Shown here: in pieces, positions 9,355 to 18,545 of the stretch
Numbering within the stretch: position 1 is the stretch's first letter
How the letters are laid out: every line of letters starts with the position of its first letter
Source of the DNA: Methylobacter sp.
GTDB lineage: Bacteria > Pseudomonadota > Gammaproteobacteria > Methylococcales > Methylomonadaceae
DNA length: 64,000 bases
Direction: 5' to 3'
NCBI GenBank assembly: GCA_030653175.1
Contig: JAURZV010000020.1
Span: 16,604-80,603 of the forward strand
The notes under the pieces: model-generated
Told to the model about the DNA's origin: nothing
The model's database searches: none
Seen by the model: only the letters and a program-made list of their open reading frames with translations
Position numbers and translations under genes: made by a program

Positions 9355-9831
9355 ATGTCAACATTAAAAACCTTTGAAGGGAATTTGCTCGTTCAAGGCG
9401 GAAAATTCTGCATCGTAGCCTCGCGGTTTAACAGTTTCATCGTTGAACAATTGGAAGCCGGTGCGATTGACGCACTGGTGCGCCACGGCGCCAATAAAGC
9501 GGATATTCATCTGGTAAAGGCTCCCGGTGCGTTTGAGCTCCCTATGGTGGCGCAACGCGTGGCGGCGGCTAAAAAATACGATGCGATTATCGCCGTAGGT
9601 GCAGTAATCCGAGGCGGCACTCCGCATTTCGAATATGTCGCCGGTGAATGCGTTAAGGGCTTGGCGCAGGTTTCCTTGCAATATAATGTGCCGGTCAGTT
9701 TTGGCGTGTTAACCGTTGACAGTATTGAACAGGCGATAGAGCGTGCGGGTACCAAAGCCGGTAATAAAGGCGCGGAAGCGGCTATGTCCGCCATTGAAAT
9801 GGTAAGTTTATTTAATAACCTGGAAATCTGA
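9355..9831 (+). CDS. ribH: 6,7-dimethyl-8-ribityllumazine synthase
   Basis: A 158-residue protein that condenses DHBP with the ribitylamino-pyrimidine to make lumazine. Conserved motifs include the N-terminal [13 protein letters not shown], the GAFELP motif near residue 58, and the [13 protein letters not shown] stretch near residue 84 that carries the active-site His. It overlaps the nusB start by one base, the common ribH-nusB coupling. Confidence 0.97.
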   Translation: MSTLKTFEGNLLVQGGKFCIVASRFNSFIVEQLEAGAIDALVRHGANKADIHLVKAPGAFELPMVAQRVAAAKKYDAIIAVGAVIRGGTPHFEYVAGECVKGLAQVSLQYNVPVSFGVLTVDSIEQAIERAGTKAGNKGAEAAMSAIEMVSLFNNLEI

Positions 9832-10265
9832 TGAGTCAAGCTCGAACCAATGCCCGAAAGGCTGCTGTACAGGCATTGTATCAATGGCAAATGGCCGGTC
9901 AGAATCTTAGTGAGATTGAACGGCAATTTCTGGAAGAAGAGCGATTGAAAGACGCTCAGAAAAGTTATTTTGTCGAGTTGTTTTACGGCGTGCCTAAAAA
10001 CCTGGATGCGATCGATCAGGTGTTGTCGGAATTTGTAGATCGTCCTGTTGATACGATTGATCCGGTCGAAAGGGCGATTTTAAGAATCGGTGTATACGAG
10101 CTGTTGTATCGACTAAATATGCCGTACAAAGTTGTGTTAAACGAAGGTATTAACCTTGCCAAAGACTTTGGTGCCGATGGTAGTCACAAATATGTTAACG
10201 GCATACTGGATAAGGTCGCTCAGCAAAAAAGGGCAGTGGAAATTAAGGCAAAAGGCGCAAGGTGA
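9831..10265 (+). CDS. nusB: Transcription antitermination factor NusB
   Basis: A 144-residue all-helical protein that binds boxA RNA with NusE in rRNA antitermination. The start QARTNARKAAVQALYQWQ and the later DPVERAILRIGVYELLY motif are diagnostic. Translationally coupled to ribH. The last residues (KAKGAR) are encoded by a purine-rich AAGGC repeat that continues as an inverted repeat past the stop, so the C-terminus may be repeat-derived. Confidence 0.96.
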   Translation: MSQARTNARKAAVQALYQWQMAGQNLSEIERQFLEEERLKDAQKSYFVELFYGVPKNLDAIDQVLSEFVDRPVDTIDPVERAILRIGVYELLYRLNMPYKVVLNEGINLAKDFGADGSHKYVNGILDKVAQQKRAVEIKAKGAR

Positions 10266-10291
10266 AAGGCATATATTTTTAGCCTTTAGCC
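10253..10291. repeat. Short AAGGC/GCCTTT inverted repeat at nusB end
   Basis: Left arm aaggcgcaaggtgaaaggc overlaps the nusB stop; right arm reads agcctttagcctttaa. Similar in composition to the purF-metZ repeat at 2959. Could serve as a weak terminator before thiL. Confidence 0.45.
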
Positions 10292-10305
10292 TTTAATGTA
10301 ACTTT

Positions 10306-11241
10306 ATGCCCCTTTCCGAATTTTCCTTGATCCGGCGTTTCTTCACCAAGCAGCGAGTTACCAATCCCTCAACGCGCTTGGGTATAGGCGATGACTGCGC
10401 GTTGTTGTCCATTCCAGAGGGTTTCGAATTGGCAGTGACCACCGATACCATGGTGGAAAACGTGCATTTTTTTGCCGGAACCGAGCCGGAACATCTGGGC
10501 CACAAACTGCTGGCCGTCAATTTGAGTGATCTTGCCGCCATGGGCGCAAAGCCTGTTTCCGTAACACTGTCTTTAACCCTGCCTAACGTTGATGAAAACT
10601 GGTTGACGGCGTTTGCCAAAGGTTTTTTGAATTTGGCCGAGCGCTGTTCAGTGGATTTGATTGGCGGCGACACCACGTCCGGCCCGTTGACTTTGACCGT
10701 TCAGGCCATGGGGTTGGTCCCGAACGGCCAAGCGCTCAGGCGCTCGGCGGCGCGGCCCGGCGATTTTATTTATATGACCGGTTTCTTGGGCGATGCCGGG
10801 CTGGGCTTAAAGATAAAGCAAGGTTATATTTGTGCTGATTCCGAGGCTGCTTTAACGCGATTTAACCGGCCGGAGCCGCAAATCGAAGCAGGGCAGGCCT
10901 TAATCGGCATTGCCAATGCCTGCATAGATTTATCGGACGGCTTGGCGGGCGATCTGGGCCATATTCTGGAACAAAGCCGGGTAGGCGCGTGTCTCGATTG
11001 GGACGCGTTGCCGTTGTCAAAAGCGGTGCTGTCCTACATAATCGATACCGGCGATTGGTCTATGCCGCTGACCGCCGGCGATGATTATGAGTTGTGCTTT
11101 ACCGTAAGTCCCGAGCAGGCGGCGCAGTTGACCATTGCTGCTACCAAAATCGGCATCATTGAATCCCAACCGGGTTTGCGACTGAATAAATCGGGTCATA
11201 TCCAACCATTAGAGGTAAAAGGCTTTGAGCATTTTTCTTAA
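10306..11241 (+). CDS. thiL: Thiamine-monophosphate kinase ThiL
   Basis: A 311-residue kinase that phosphorylates thiamine monophosphate to the pyrophosphate cofactor. Motifs of the PurM/ThiL fold are visible: GIGDDCALL near residue 27, VNLSDLAAMGAKP near residue 71, and GGDTTSGPL near residue 120. The C-terminal part shows the family DLSDGLAGDLGHI motif. It follows nusB and overlaps pgpA by 17 bases, the order nusB-thiL-pgpA of E. coli. Confidence 0.96.
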   Translation: MPLSEFSLIRRFFTKQRVTNPSTRLGIGDDCALLSIPEGFELAVTTDTMVENVHFFAGTEPEHLGHKLLAVNLSDLAAMGAKPVSVTLSLTLPNVDENWLTAFAKGFLNLAERCSVDLIGGDTTSGPLTLTVQAMGLVPNGQALRRSAARPGDFIYMTGFLGDAGLGLKIKQGYICADSEAALTRFNRPEPQIEAGQALIGIANACIDLSDGLAGDLGHILEQSRVGACLDWDALPLSKAVLSYIIDTGDWSMPLTAGDDYELCFTVSPEQAAQLTIAATKIGIIESQPGLRLNKSGHIQPLEVKGFEHFS

Positions 11242-11728
11242 TACTCAGCTGGGTAAAAATAAGCTGACACCCAAGCAGATACTGTCTGATCCCGTGCTGT
11301 TTCTGGCTTTTGGTTTTGGCTCCGGTCTGGCAAAAAAAGCCCCCGGCACCTTTGGCACCTTGGCGGCTATTCCCGTTTATTGGCTGTTTGCACAAACCAA
11401 TCTATTCGTTTATAGCCTGTTGACGCTACTCGTGACGGTTGCCGGAATCCGGATTTGCGACATAGCCGCAAAAAAACTGGATGAACATGATTTTGGCGGC
11501 ATCGTTTGGGATGAGATTGCCGGTTACCTGATAACCCTATGGCTGGTTCCCTTTACCTGGCAGGCTATGGTGCTGGGCTTTATCCTGTTTAGATTCTTCG
11601 ACATACTCAAACCGTGGCCGATCAGGTGGATTGACCGGCAGGTGCATGGCGGTCTGGGGATTATGCTGGATGATGTGCTGGCCGGTGTATTTGCAGGTGC
11701 TTTGTTGTTTTGGGCTTCAAGCTATTAA
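11225..11728 (+). CDS. pgpA: Phosphatidylglycerophosphatase A
   Basis: A 167-residue integral membrane enzyme that dephosphorylates phosphatidylglycerophosphate to phosphatidylglycerol. It has the family motif GSGLAKKAPGTFGTLAAIP near residue 32, the acidic VWDEIAGY motif near residue 98, and several hydrophobic segments. The start is a TTG inside the thiL 3' end, preceded by GAGG at 11211. Its TAA stop overlaps the end of the convergent phosphatase gene by a few bases. Confidence 0.93.
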   Translation: MSIFLNTQLGKNKLTPKQILSDPVLFLAFGFGSGLAKKAPGTFGTLAAIPVYWLFAQTNLFVYSLLTLLVTVAGIRICDIAAKKLDEHDFGGIVWDEIAGYLITLWLVPFTWQAMVLGFILFRFFDILKPWPIRWIDRQVHGGLGIMLDDVLAGVFAGALLFWASSY

Positions 11729-14019
11729 TGCCGCTTAAAAACCATTAACGTAATATCATCGTTAAAAGATGCGCTACGGCGAAATTGCTTGAGTTGTTCC
11801 AACAGCGTTTTAATAATGGCTTGCGGGGCTAGTTGCGCATGTTGAACTAGAATATCGCTGACGCGCTGTAGGCCGAAAAACTCGCCCTCGGCGTTTTCCG
11901 CTTCGGTTAAGCCGTCGGTATACAGCAGGATTAAGTCGCCTGACGATAACGTAGTGGTTTTTTCTTCAAAAATGACATCTTTGTTTACACCCAGTATTAA
12001 TCCCTCAGCATCCAGTTGCCTGCATTCGGTTTGGAAAAGACTGAGTAATAACGGGGGAGGGTGGCCTGCATTGGCAAAACTCAGTTGATGGTTGGTGCTG
12101 TTATATTGCAGATAAAACAGGGTGATAAAGTAGTCGGATCTATCCAAATCCTCAAAAAGAAAATTATTGAGGACTTTCAGGGTTTCTGCGGGCGTAGCCG
12201 AGCCGCTTGCCTGAGTTCGAATGGCGCTACGGGTTTCCACCATAAATAGGGCCGGGCCGATTGAATGGCCGGAAACGTCGGCAATAATCATGTCCAAATG
12301 GTCTTCATTACGGTAAAAATAATCAAAATAGTCGCCGCCAACCTGGTCGGCCGGCAGGCAATAACCGGTGACTTCAAAATGATTGGATTTGATCGGTGCC
12401 GAGGGTGAAAGCGATGCCTGAATGCGTTGGGCAATCTTGATTTCACTTTGAGCGATGGCCAGATTGATCTGCGCTTGGCGAATTGCCGCTTCCGTAGCTT
12501 TTCGCGTTGTAATGTCTACGATGGTACTCAGCACCAGCGTTTCTTCTTTGCTGTCGATGAGACTGAGGCCTATTTCAACCGGAAATTCAGTTCCGTCTTT
12601 GCGTAACCCGTAGAGATCTTGACCCGCTCCCATAGGTCTGGACACAGGGGCGGCGAGGTACGCTTGGCGAAAGCCAATATGCGCACTGCGAAAGCGCCTC
12701 GGCACTAATATTTCAACCGGTTGCCCAATTAATTCAGAGCGCGAGTAACAGAAAAATGTCTCTGTTTGCGAGTTGACCATCTCAATCGTTCCCGACTTGT
12801 TTACCATAACAATCGCATTGGGCGCCGATTCCACCGCTTGTCGAAACCGATGTTCCAAGCGCTTACGCTCGGTGATATCGTGAATAAAGCCGCTGAATAT
12901 ATAGGTATTACCCAGTTTTAACGGTGAGATGCTAAGTTCAACAGGGAATTCAGTGCCGTCGCGGCGAATGGCGGTCTGCTCAATCAATCGGTTTAACAAC
13001 GGGCCGGAACCTGTGCGCAGGAAGAGCTCCAACCCCCGTCGATGCGCATCGTGAAGCTGTGGAGGGATAATTAACTCATCAAGACGTCGGCCGATGGCTT
13101 CATCCTTAGTCCAGCCGAATATTTTTTCTGCCGGATGATTCCAGTCGGTAACGATGCCGTAAGAATCCATAATCACGATAGCGCTCAAGGAACTTTCAAT
13201 AATCAAGCGGATACGTTTTTCACTTTCGATAAGCGCATCCTGAAAATGCATTCTGGCGGTAATGTCCCTATCAACCCCTCGCCATTTAATCAGTTTCCCC
13301 GCTGCGTTGATAATGGGTAATCCGGTTGATTCTGTCAGTATTTGGCGACCGTCTTTGTGCCGATAGTGAGACAGCAACGCATAAAAAGGCTGGTGACTGG
13401 TCGCGTATGGCTGCTGGTCTACTTTATCCTGAGGAGTTAAAAATTCGGTATAGTGTTTGCCGAGCACTTCATCCGGGCTATAACCCAGTATTTGAGTAAC
13501 AGCAGCACTGCTATAGCTATAGTATCCATCAGGATCTTGCTCCCATAACCATTCGCCGGCCATTTCCGCCATCTGTCGAAAACGTTCTTCACTTTCGGTA
13601 AACGCCGATTCGACGTTGAAGTCTTCGGCAGCCCCTTCGACTCCGCTCAGAACAGACCTGTCCTGAATCAGTAAAACAATGTCGGTTTTATTGGACGTTT
13701 GGCCGGATAACACTGAAAGCGATATTAATGCCTGAATTTTGTTATTTGCCTTGGTAACTATTTCACCGGCAAAGCCCGTCCTGAGCAGAGCCGAAGGGCT
13801 TTGGCTGGTGTTTTTATCAGTTATATTGGCAAAGGCTTCTTGCCATAGCGCCTTGTCGCTTCCGGCAGCGTAGATAAGATCAACAGGACGGCCGATAAGT
13901 TCTTTCTCGGTATAGCCTAAAAACGTAGCGGCGGAAGGGGTAAGCTGCTTAACGCGCGGTGCGGTGTCATCCGGACGAGCCAGCTCAACGACAATGATGT
14001 AGGGTGTGAGCTGATGCAT
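11725..14019 (-). CDS. Multi-PAS sensor with SpoIIE-type PP2C phosphatase domain
   Basis: A 764-residue cytoplasmic protein with no clear membrane span. Four PAS-like domains can be placed at about residues 20-120, 150-265, 270-390 and 395-510, with PAC-type ends such as GVDRDITAR, GFIHDITERKRLE and STIVDITTRK. A coiled linker leads to a PP2C/SpoIIE domain (residues about 535-760) with metal-binding motifs DQVGGDYFDYF, IIADVSGHSIGPAL and LLYTDGLTEAEN. Such proteins dephosphorylate anti-sigma-factor antagonists, but no partner switch gene is adjacent. Two short repeats are translated in frame within its first 140 residues. Input signal unknown. Confidence 0.9.
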   Translation of the reverse strand: MHQLTPYIIVVELARPDDTAPRVKQLTPSAATFLGYTEKELIGRPVDLIYAAGSDKALWQEAFANITDKNTSQSPSALLRTGFAGEIVTKANNKIQALISLSVLSGQTSNKTDIVLLIQDRSVLSGVEGAAEDFNVESAFTESEERFRQMAEMAGEWLWEQDPDGYYSYSSAAVTQILGYSPDEVLGKHYTEFLTPQDKVDQQPYATSHQPFYALLSHYRHKDGRQILTESTGLPIINAAGKLIKWRGVDRDITARMHFQDALIESEKRIRLIIESSLSAIVIMDSYGIVTDWNHPAEKIFGWTKDEAIGRRLDELIIPPQLHDAHRRGLELFLRTGSGPLLNRLIEQTAIRRDGTEFPVELSISPLKLGNTYIFSGFIHDITERKRLEHRFRQAVESAPNAIVMVNKSGTIEMVNSQTETFFCYSRSELIGQPVEILVPRRFRSAHIGFRQAYLAAPVSRPMGAGQDLYGLRKDGTEFPVEIGLSLIDSKEETLVLSTIVDITTRKATEAAIRQAQINLAIAQSEIKIAQRIQASLSPSAPIKSNHFEVTGYCLPADQVGGDYFDYFYRNEDHLDMIIADVSGHSIGPALFMVETRSAIRTQASGSATPAETLKVLNNFLFEDLDRSDYFITLFYLQYNSTNHQLSFANAGHPPPLLLSLFQTECRQLDAEGLILGVNKDVIFEEKTTTLSSGDLILLYTDGLTEAENAEGEFFGLQRVSDILVQHAQLAPQAIIKTLLEQLKQFRRSASFNDDITLMVFKRH
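13633..13663. repeat. Family B repeat inside the SpoIIE phosphatase gene
   Basis: ccttcgactccgctcagaac is the reverse complement type of the GTCCTGAGC..GTCGAAGGG repeat seen in yceD (37939). It encodes SVLSGVEGA of the linker between the first and second PAS domains. Confidence 0.65.
13775..13800. repeat. Second family B repeat inside the same gene
   Basis: gtcctgagcagagccgaagg lies in the opposite orientation to the copy 140 bases away and encodes part of the first PAS domain region (SPSALLRTGFAG). Both copies keep the frame open. Confidence 0.55.
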
Positions 14020-14331
14020 ATTTTTTTAGTCAAAAAAGCCAAGGAAACTTTCAGGCTCATGCATGATTGAGGAGTCTAATTCGATAAATGTAAATGAGTT
14101 CATCGTCCGTTCACCTGAATAGCCGCTAAAAGATAGATACAAGGCACTTACTCTGAGTAAGTCCAACTATGCTTCGATGATAAAAAACTCAACATCATTT
14201 AGCAATTTATATTTAGTAGGTATTTATATGCGGTAATGTTGTAAGTAGCTCTATTATTTGCGAATATTAATAGGCATGGGATGAGGGGCTTCTAAAAAAC
14301 GTAATTTATGGCAGCAGTATAAACCGGCTCT
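14020..14331. other. Gene-free stretch between two signalling genes
   Basis: 312 AT-rich bases between the phosphatase gene and the EAL gene, both on the minus strand. It should hold the promoter of the phosphatase gene; I saw no convincing promoter, hairpin or small ORF. Confidence 0.5.
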
Positions 14332-16134
14332 TTACAATACATCGTTAATTTGAAAAATATTTTGCTCCATGAGCTGCTCACTCGGTTTGCCAAAAATATA
14401 ACCCTGCCCATAATTGACGCCTATTTCTCTTAAAAGTTTAATCGTTTTTGGACATTCAACAAATTCAGCTATGGTTTTTTTACCCAATTTTTTTGCAATC
14501 TGGTGCATTGAATGCACCAGCACTTGGTCTGTTTCATCATTCACCAAGTTTTGAATAAACTGACCATCGATTTTCACATAATCAACAGGAAACCTTTTCA
14601 AATAGTTAAAAGAGCAAAAACCGGCGCCAAAATCATCCAAAGCAAAATGACAGCCCAATGCGCGAATTTGATGAATCATTGATCTTGTTTGTTTAAAATT
14701 ATCTATCGCCGCTGTCTCAGTAATTTCAAAGGTAATGCGCTCGGCTCTGACACAAGTCATTTCAAGTTTCTGTTTAATCGTCGGCAATAAAGATTCATCC
14801 TGAAAAGCAACACTGGAAAGATTGATGGCTAAAGCAATATGCGATAATTCAATGGGCAGCGCAGCAAGATAATCAATGGTATTTTCGACTACCCATAAAT
14901 CAATTCCATGAATCAACCCCATTCTTTCAGCTGCTGGAATAAACTCACCAGGACCAATCACTATGCCATTTTCGCCCCGTAGTCGAATTAAAACTTCATA
15001 ATGAGAAATATCACCATTAATGAGATTTACAACCGGTTGGAATAACAGAAAGAAACGTTTGTTTAGAAAAGCATCTCTTAGAATGGGAACCCAACAAATA
15101 TCACGATGCCTCTCTCTAATAACAGTATCGTCACTGTCATATTTCCAGACCATATTTCGTCCATTTGTCTTGGCCATGCAACAAGCCTGATGAGCCTGAT
15201 AGATTAGTTCGCGAGGATGTATCATTGATTTTGCAGAATTTAACGAACTTAGTCCTATAGAAGCAGTAATGTTGTAAGCAATTGCCCCGATTACAAAGCG
15301 GAAATTATCTAAGGATGTTCTGATCTTTTTCGACCAGATTTCAGCTTGAGAAACTGTGCAGTTCTCCAGATAAAGACCAAATTTATCAGAGTCAATCCTG
15401 GCAAATAGCCCAACATTATTTAACGCGTTTCTTATTAAACCGATGACGTCTATCAGCAAACGATCTCCAACATCAAAACCTTCGAGTTCATTAAGCAAAC
15501 TGAACCGGTCAAGGTCGATAAACAACAACACACTGTCCTGAGAAAAGTTTCTACTGCTATTCCTGTTCAATGTCAGCTGGATATGCTGTTCTAAACTGCT
15601 CCTGTTAAGCAGACCTGTGAGTTCGTCATGCCCAACCAGGTACTTAAGCTTTGCATCTACAAGCTTTCGTTCGGATAACTCCGTTAATAGTCTTTCTTGC
15701 TGTTTATAGCGCAGATATTTTTCATTTTTTAAACAAATGAAAAAGTTAACAATTATTTGCAACTCAACCGGGCTATAGTCTTGCTTTAGATGATAAATCA
15801 GATTCTGGCTACCAAAATTCCAATCATCACAATCTGGAGTTAAATCTTTTTTTAAAACAATCAGAGGAATAAATACCCCGCCATCCCACTGAGAAAAAGA
15901 CTTATACAAATCTTTAATCTCACAACCGGGCAAGTCCTTACTGATAATAATCAATCCTATCGCTTCCGGGTTTTCGTAATATTCCCTGATAATCTTATGA
16001 ATTTCAGCACCATTAACGGCAAATTTAAAATTATAAAAGCCCTTATTCTGTAATTCCTCGATGATTCTTACTATTGACGACTCATCAATCTCAGCAATAA
16101 TAATGACTTCTTGTTTCAGTGAATCAAGTAACAC
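14332..16134 (-). CDS. GGDEF-EAL protein with degenerate GGDEF and intact EAL
   Basis: About 600 residues in three parts. The N-terminal ~140 residues resemble a receiver-like fold without a clear phospho-acceptor. A GGDEF-family domain follows (HDELTGLLNRSSLEQH), but the signature position reads RIDSDKF instead of GGDEF, so cyclase activity is unlikely. The EAL domain keeps its motifs: EVLIRL, NLSSVAFQD, ITETAAI, DDFGAGFCSFNYL and VDYVKIDG; it probably hydrolyses c-di-GMP. The start chosen is the GTG at 16134, because GGAGG lies five bases upstream; an in-frame TTG at 16146 overlaps that ribosome-binding site. The target is unknown. Confidence 0.87.
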   Translation of the reverse strand: MLLDSLKQEVIIIAEIDESSIVRIIEELQNKGFYNFKFAVNGAEIHKIIREYYENPEAIGLIIISKDLPGCEIKDLYKSFSQWDGGVFIPLIVLKKDLTPDCDDWNFGSQNLIYHLKQDYSPVELQIIVNFFICLKNEKYLRYKQQERLLTELSERKLVDAKLKYLVGHDELTGLLNRSSLEQHIQLTLNRNSSRNFSQDSVLLFIDLDRFSLLNELEGFDVGDRLLIDVIGLIRNALNNVGLFARIDSDKFGLYLENCTVSQAEIWSKKIRTSLDNFRFVIGAIAYNITASIGLSSLNSAKSMIHPRELIYQAHQACCMAKTNGRNMVWKYDSDDTVIRERHRDICWVPILRDAFLNKRFFLLFQPVVNLINGDISHYEVLIRLRGENGIVIGPGEFIPAAERMGLIHGIDLWVVENTIDYLAALPIELSHIALAINLSSVAFQDESLLPTIKQKLEMTCVRAERITFEITETAAIDNFKQTRSMIHQIRALGCHFALDDFGAGFCSFNYLKRFPVDYVKIDGQFIQNLVNDETDQVLVHSMHQIAKKLGKKTIAEFVECPKTIKLLREIGVNYGQGYIFGKPSEQLMEQNIFQINDVL

Positions 16135-16165
16135 ACTAACCTCCAAACAGAATTGACAGGCATAA

Positions 16166-16285
16166 TACTCCCATCTTACTCAGAAAACGTTCAACTTATG
16201 GTACGTAAAAACTGATTAAGCTAATGAATAACAATAACTTTATCTGCTTTTAAAAAGTAGACGTTTTTTTGCTCAGATGGGAGTA
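16166..16285. repeat. Inverted 11-mer pair in upstream region
   Basis: tactcccatct at 16166-16176 and agatgggagta at 16275-16285 are exact reverse complements about 100 bases apart. Small element ends or a long-range hairpin are possible. Confidence 0.45.
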
Positions 16286-16300
16286 ATCAGATTTCAGGGA

Positions 16301-16429
16301 ACTTCTAAAAACCTCGCCCGTCAACAAGTTCAGCTCGAACGGAGTTTTTTGTTATCAACAGGTTACGTTCATGGTGAGCTGTAAGCTTGGCAAACAGTCG
16401 AGCCATGAACGCAATCTGTTTTTAGAAGT
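16301..16429. repeat. MITE-like element with 12-bp terminal inverted repeats
   Basis: acttctaaaaac at 16301 and gtttttagaagt at 16418 are exact reverse complements bounding 129 bases. Inside, cgttcatggtgagct and agccatgaacg form a second inverted pair. There is no ORF. It lies in the 460-base gap between the divergent EAL and HDOD genes. The layout fits a non-autonomous element. Confidence 0.55.
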
Positions 16430-16596
16430 CCTCTCTAATGTTTTTATTGTTTACGAAATTTAAATTGTCTAAATTGATACTAGCTCTAATAATTTCTTTT
16501 TCCTTGAATTCCTGAAAATTCTAACTAGTCTTCATGATATTAGCGCACTTTTTGAATCCCATCACAGAAAGTATAGACAATAATGTTTAATTTCCT

Positions 16597-17442
16597 ATGT
16601 TAACTGCCATTTCTTCTAATTTAAAAACATCAGATCTGTTCAGAGGTGATTTGCAACTGACTTCATCACCGAACATTTATTTTGAACTGCAAAAAACCGT
16701 TGCAGACCCTAATAAATCAATTATGGATATCGGTTTTATTATTGAACAAGACCCTGCATTATCTATACGGATGCTTAAAATAGTTAACAGTGTTTATTTT
16801 GGTTTTCCTGCACAAATCGCATCGATTGAGCGCGCCATAACCATTATTGGCGTTCAGGAATTACAGAATCTGGTACTGGCTACTGTTATTATTGACAAGT
16901 TTTCATCCCTGCCCGCGGGACTCCTTTCCATGCAGGACTTCTGGGCCAGAAGTCTGCGTTGCGCACTCATTAGTAAGGAGCTTTGTATCTATGGCAACAA
17001 CAGGGATGACCTTGATTCAATGTTTATTTGCGGATTACTGCACGATATTGGCCAGCTGGTTTTCTACCGCAGAATTCCTGAACTAGCGCGTCAAATAGGC
17101 CTTTTAATTGAATCAAGCGGTGTCGATGAAATTCAAGCAGAAAACAATATACTTGGGTTTAATCATTATCAGACTGGTGCTGAATTAGTCCGGTTATGGA
17201 GACTGCCCGATATTATAATTGAAACCATCGGTCAACATAATCATCCTGATTACACAGGTGTTTTTGCACACGCAGCATCAATTATAAGATCGGCTAATTA
17301 TCTGTGTAAAACAGACGTAGAGCCCCCTCATTCAAGCACTTTTTGCAATAAAATACCTGTGGATGATTTGAGTAATATCATTGATAAAGCCAACTATCAA
17401 TTTGAAGATATTTTTAAACTCTTCTACTCGACACACCCCTAG
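16597..17442 (+). CDS. HDOD domain protein
   Basis: A 281-residue protein with one HDOD domain over residues about 15-215: SSPNIYFELQKTV at the start, IGFIIEQDPALSIRMLKIVN, and ICGLLHDIGQLVFYRRIPEL with the degenerate HD motif. HDOD proteins are usually regulatory partners in signalling and have no shown phosphohydrolase activity. It is transcribed away from the EAL gene and converges on the HDAC-like gene. The remaining C-terminal 65 residues show no recognised domain. Confidence 0.88.
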   Translation: MLTAISSNLKTSDLFRGDLQLTSSPNIYFELQKTVADPNKSIMDIGFIIEQDPALSIRMLKIVNSVYFGFPAQIASIERAITIIGVQELQNLVLATVIIDKFSSLPAGLLSMQDFWARSLRCALISKELCIYGNNRDDLDSMFICGLLHDIGQLVFYRRIPELARQIGLLIESSGVDEIQAENNILGFNHYQTGAELVRLWRLPDIIIETIGQHNHPDYTGVFAHAASIIRSANYLCKTDVEPPHSSTFCNKIPVDDLSNIIDKANYQFEDIFKLFYSTHP

Positions 17443-17532
17443 CTATATGCTGTACGTTACGGACGCGTCGTGAAAATACAATACTGTTTTTCGACCAGTC
17501 AAGAATAATCAGATAGACATACTTTCGTAACT

Positions 17533-18459
17533 CTAGCCAGTCATTAATGTCTTGACATGAATAGCAACACTGGCAGCTAACGCTTTAAGATTGTAGCCCC
17601 CTTCTAAGGCTGAAATAATCCGGCCTTTGCAACAGCTGTCAGCAATGGTCATTAATTTTTGAGTAATCCATTTGAAATCGTCTTCAACCAGCATGATGGA
17701 AGCTAACGGATCATCCTTATGGGCATCGAAACCGGCTGAAATCAGCAATAAATCAGGTTTGAAATTTTTCAGTGCGGGCAAAATAAGGTTGTTGTATTTT
17801 TGCCTGAATTCAATGCCGGAATCACCAGCGGCCAGCGGCACATTGATAATATTGCCGACACCGGTTTCTGCAGGATGTCCGGTGCCGGGGTAATGCGGCA
17901 TCTCATGGCTGGATGCATAAAGCACGTTAGGCTGACTGTAAAAAGCCGCCTGCGTACCGTTACCATGGTGGACATCAAAGTCAACAATGGCGATACGTTC
18001 GAGCTGATAATATTGACGCGCGTAATTAGCCGCAATCGCTATATTATTAAACAGACAAAATCCCATTGCCCGCTGGGGTTCTGCATGATGCCCGGGTGGA
18101 CGTATGGCGCAAAACGCATTGTCAGCTTTGCCGGTCAAGACTTTATCAACCGCATCGCAAACAGCGCCAACCGCGCGAAAAGCGGCTTGTCTTGATCCAG
18201 GCGACAGCACTGTATCATGATCCAGATAATGTTCGCCTTGTTTTGGGATAGCTTCAAGAATGGCATCAATATGAAACTGGGGGTGAACCAGCCTGATTTG
18301 CTCTTCTGTCCCGAGTGGCGGTGATTGACGGCTTAAGCCTGAGAACTCCGGTGCTGCCAATGCTTTTTCTATACTTCTGAGTCGGTCAGCGCATTCAGGA
18401 TGTCCGGCACCTGTTTCATGAAAAAGAAAATCAGGGTGACTATAATAAAATGTCTTCAC
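17533..18459 (-). CDS. Histone deacetylase family protein
   Basis: A 308-residue zinc-dependent deacetylase of the HDAC/AcuC/HdaH superfamily. The motifs GHPECADRLRSIEKAL near residue 19, RPPGHHAEPQRAMGFC near 119, the metal site IVDFDVHHGNGTQ near 158 and ISAGFDAHKDDP near 240 are complete, so it is probably active. Bacterial members deacetylate proteins, polyamines or small acetylated compounds; the substrate cannot be read from sequence. Start is GTG at 18459 with GAGG just upstream. No acetoin or polyamine gene is adjacent. Confidence 0.92.
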   Translation of the reverse strand: MKTFYYSHPDFLFHETGAGHPECADRLRSIEKALAAPEFSGLSRQSPPLGTEEQIRLVHPQFHIDAILEAIPKQGEHYLDHDTVLSPGSRQAAFRAVGAVCDAVDKVLTGKADNAFCAIRPPGHHAEPQRAMGFCLFNNIAIAANYARQYYQLERIAIVDFDVHHGNGTQAAFYSQPNVLYASSHEMPHYPGTGHPAETGVGNIINVPLAAGDSGIEFRQKYNNLILPALKNFKPDLLLISAGFDAHKDDPLASIMLVEDDFKWITQKLMTIADSCCKGRIISALEGGYNLKALAASVAIHVKTLMTG

Positions 18460-18545
18460 AAAGCCTCACTTTAGAGTCTGATAGTAAAAAACAATATTAT
18501 CGGGGAGTTGCCGCAATTGTAAGATGATTCGCTAACTTTATTTTT

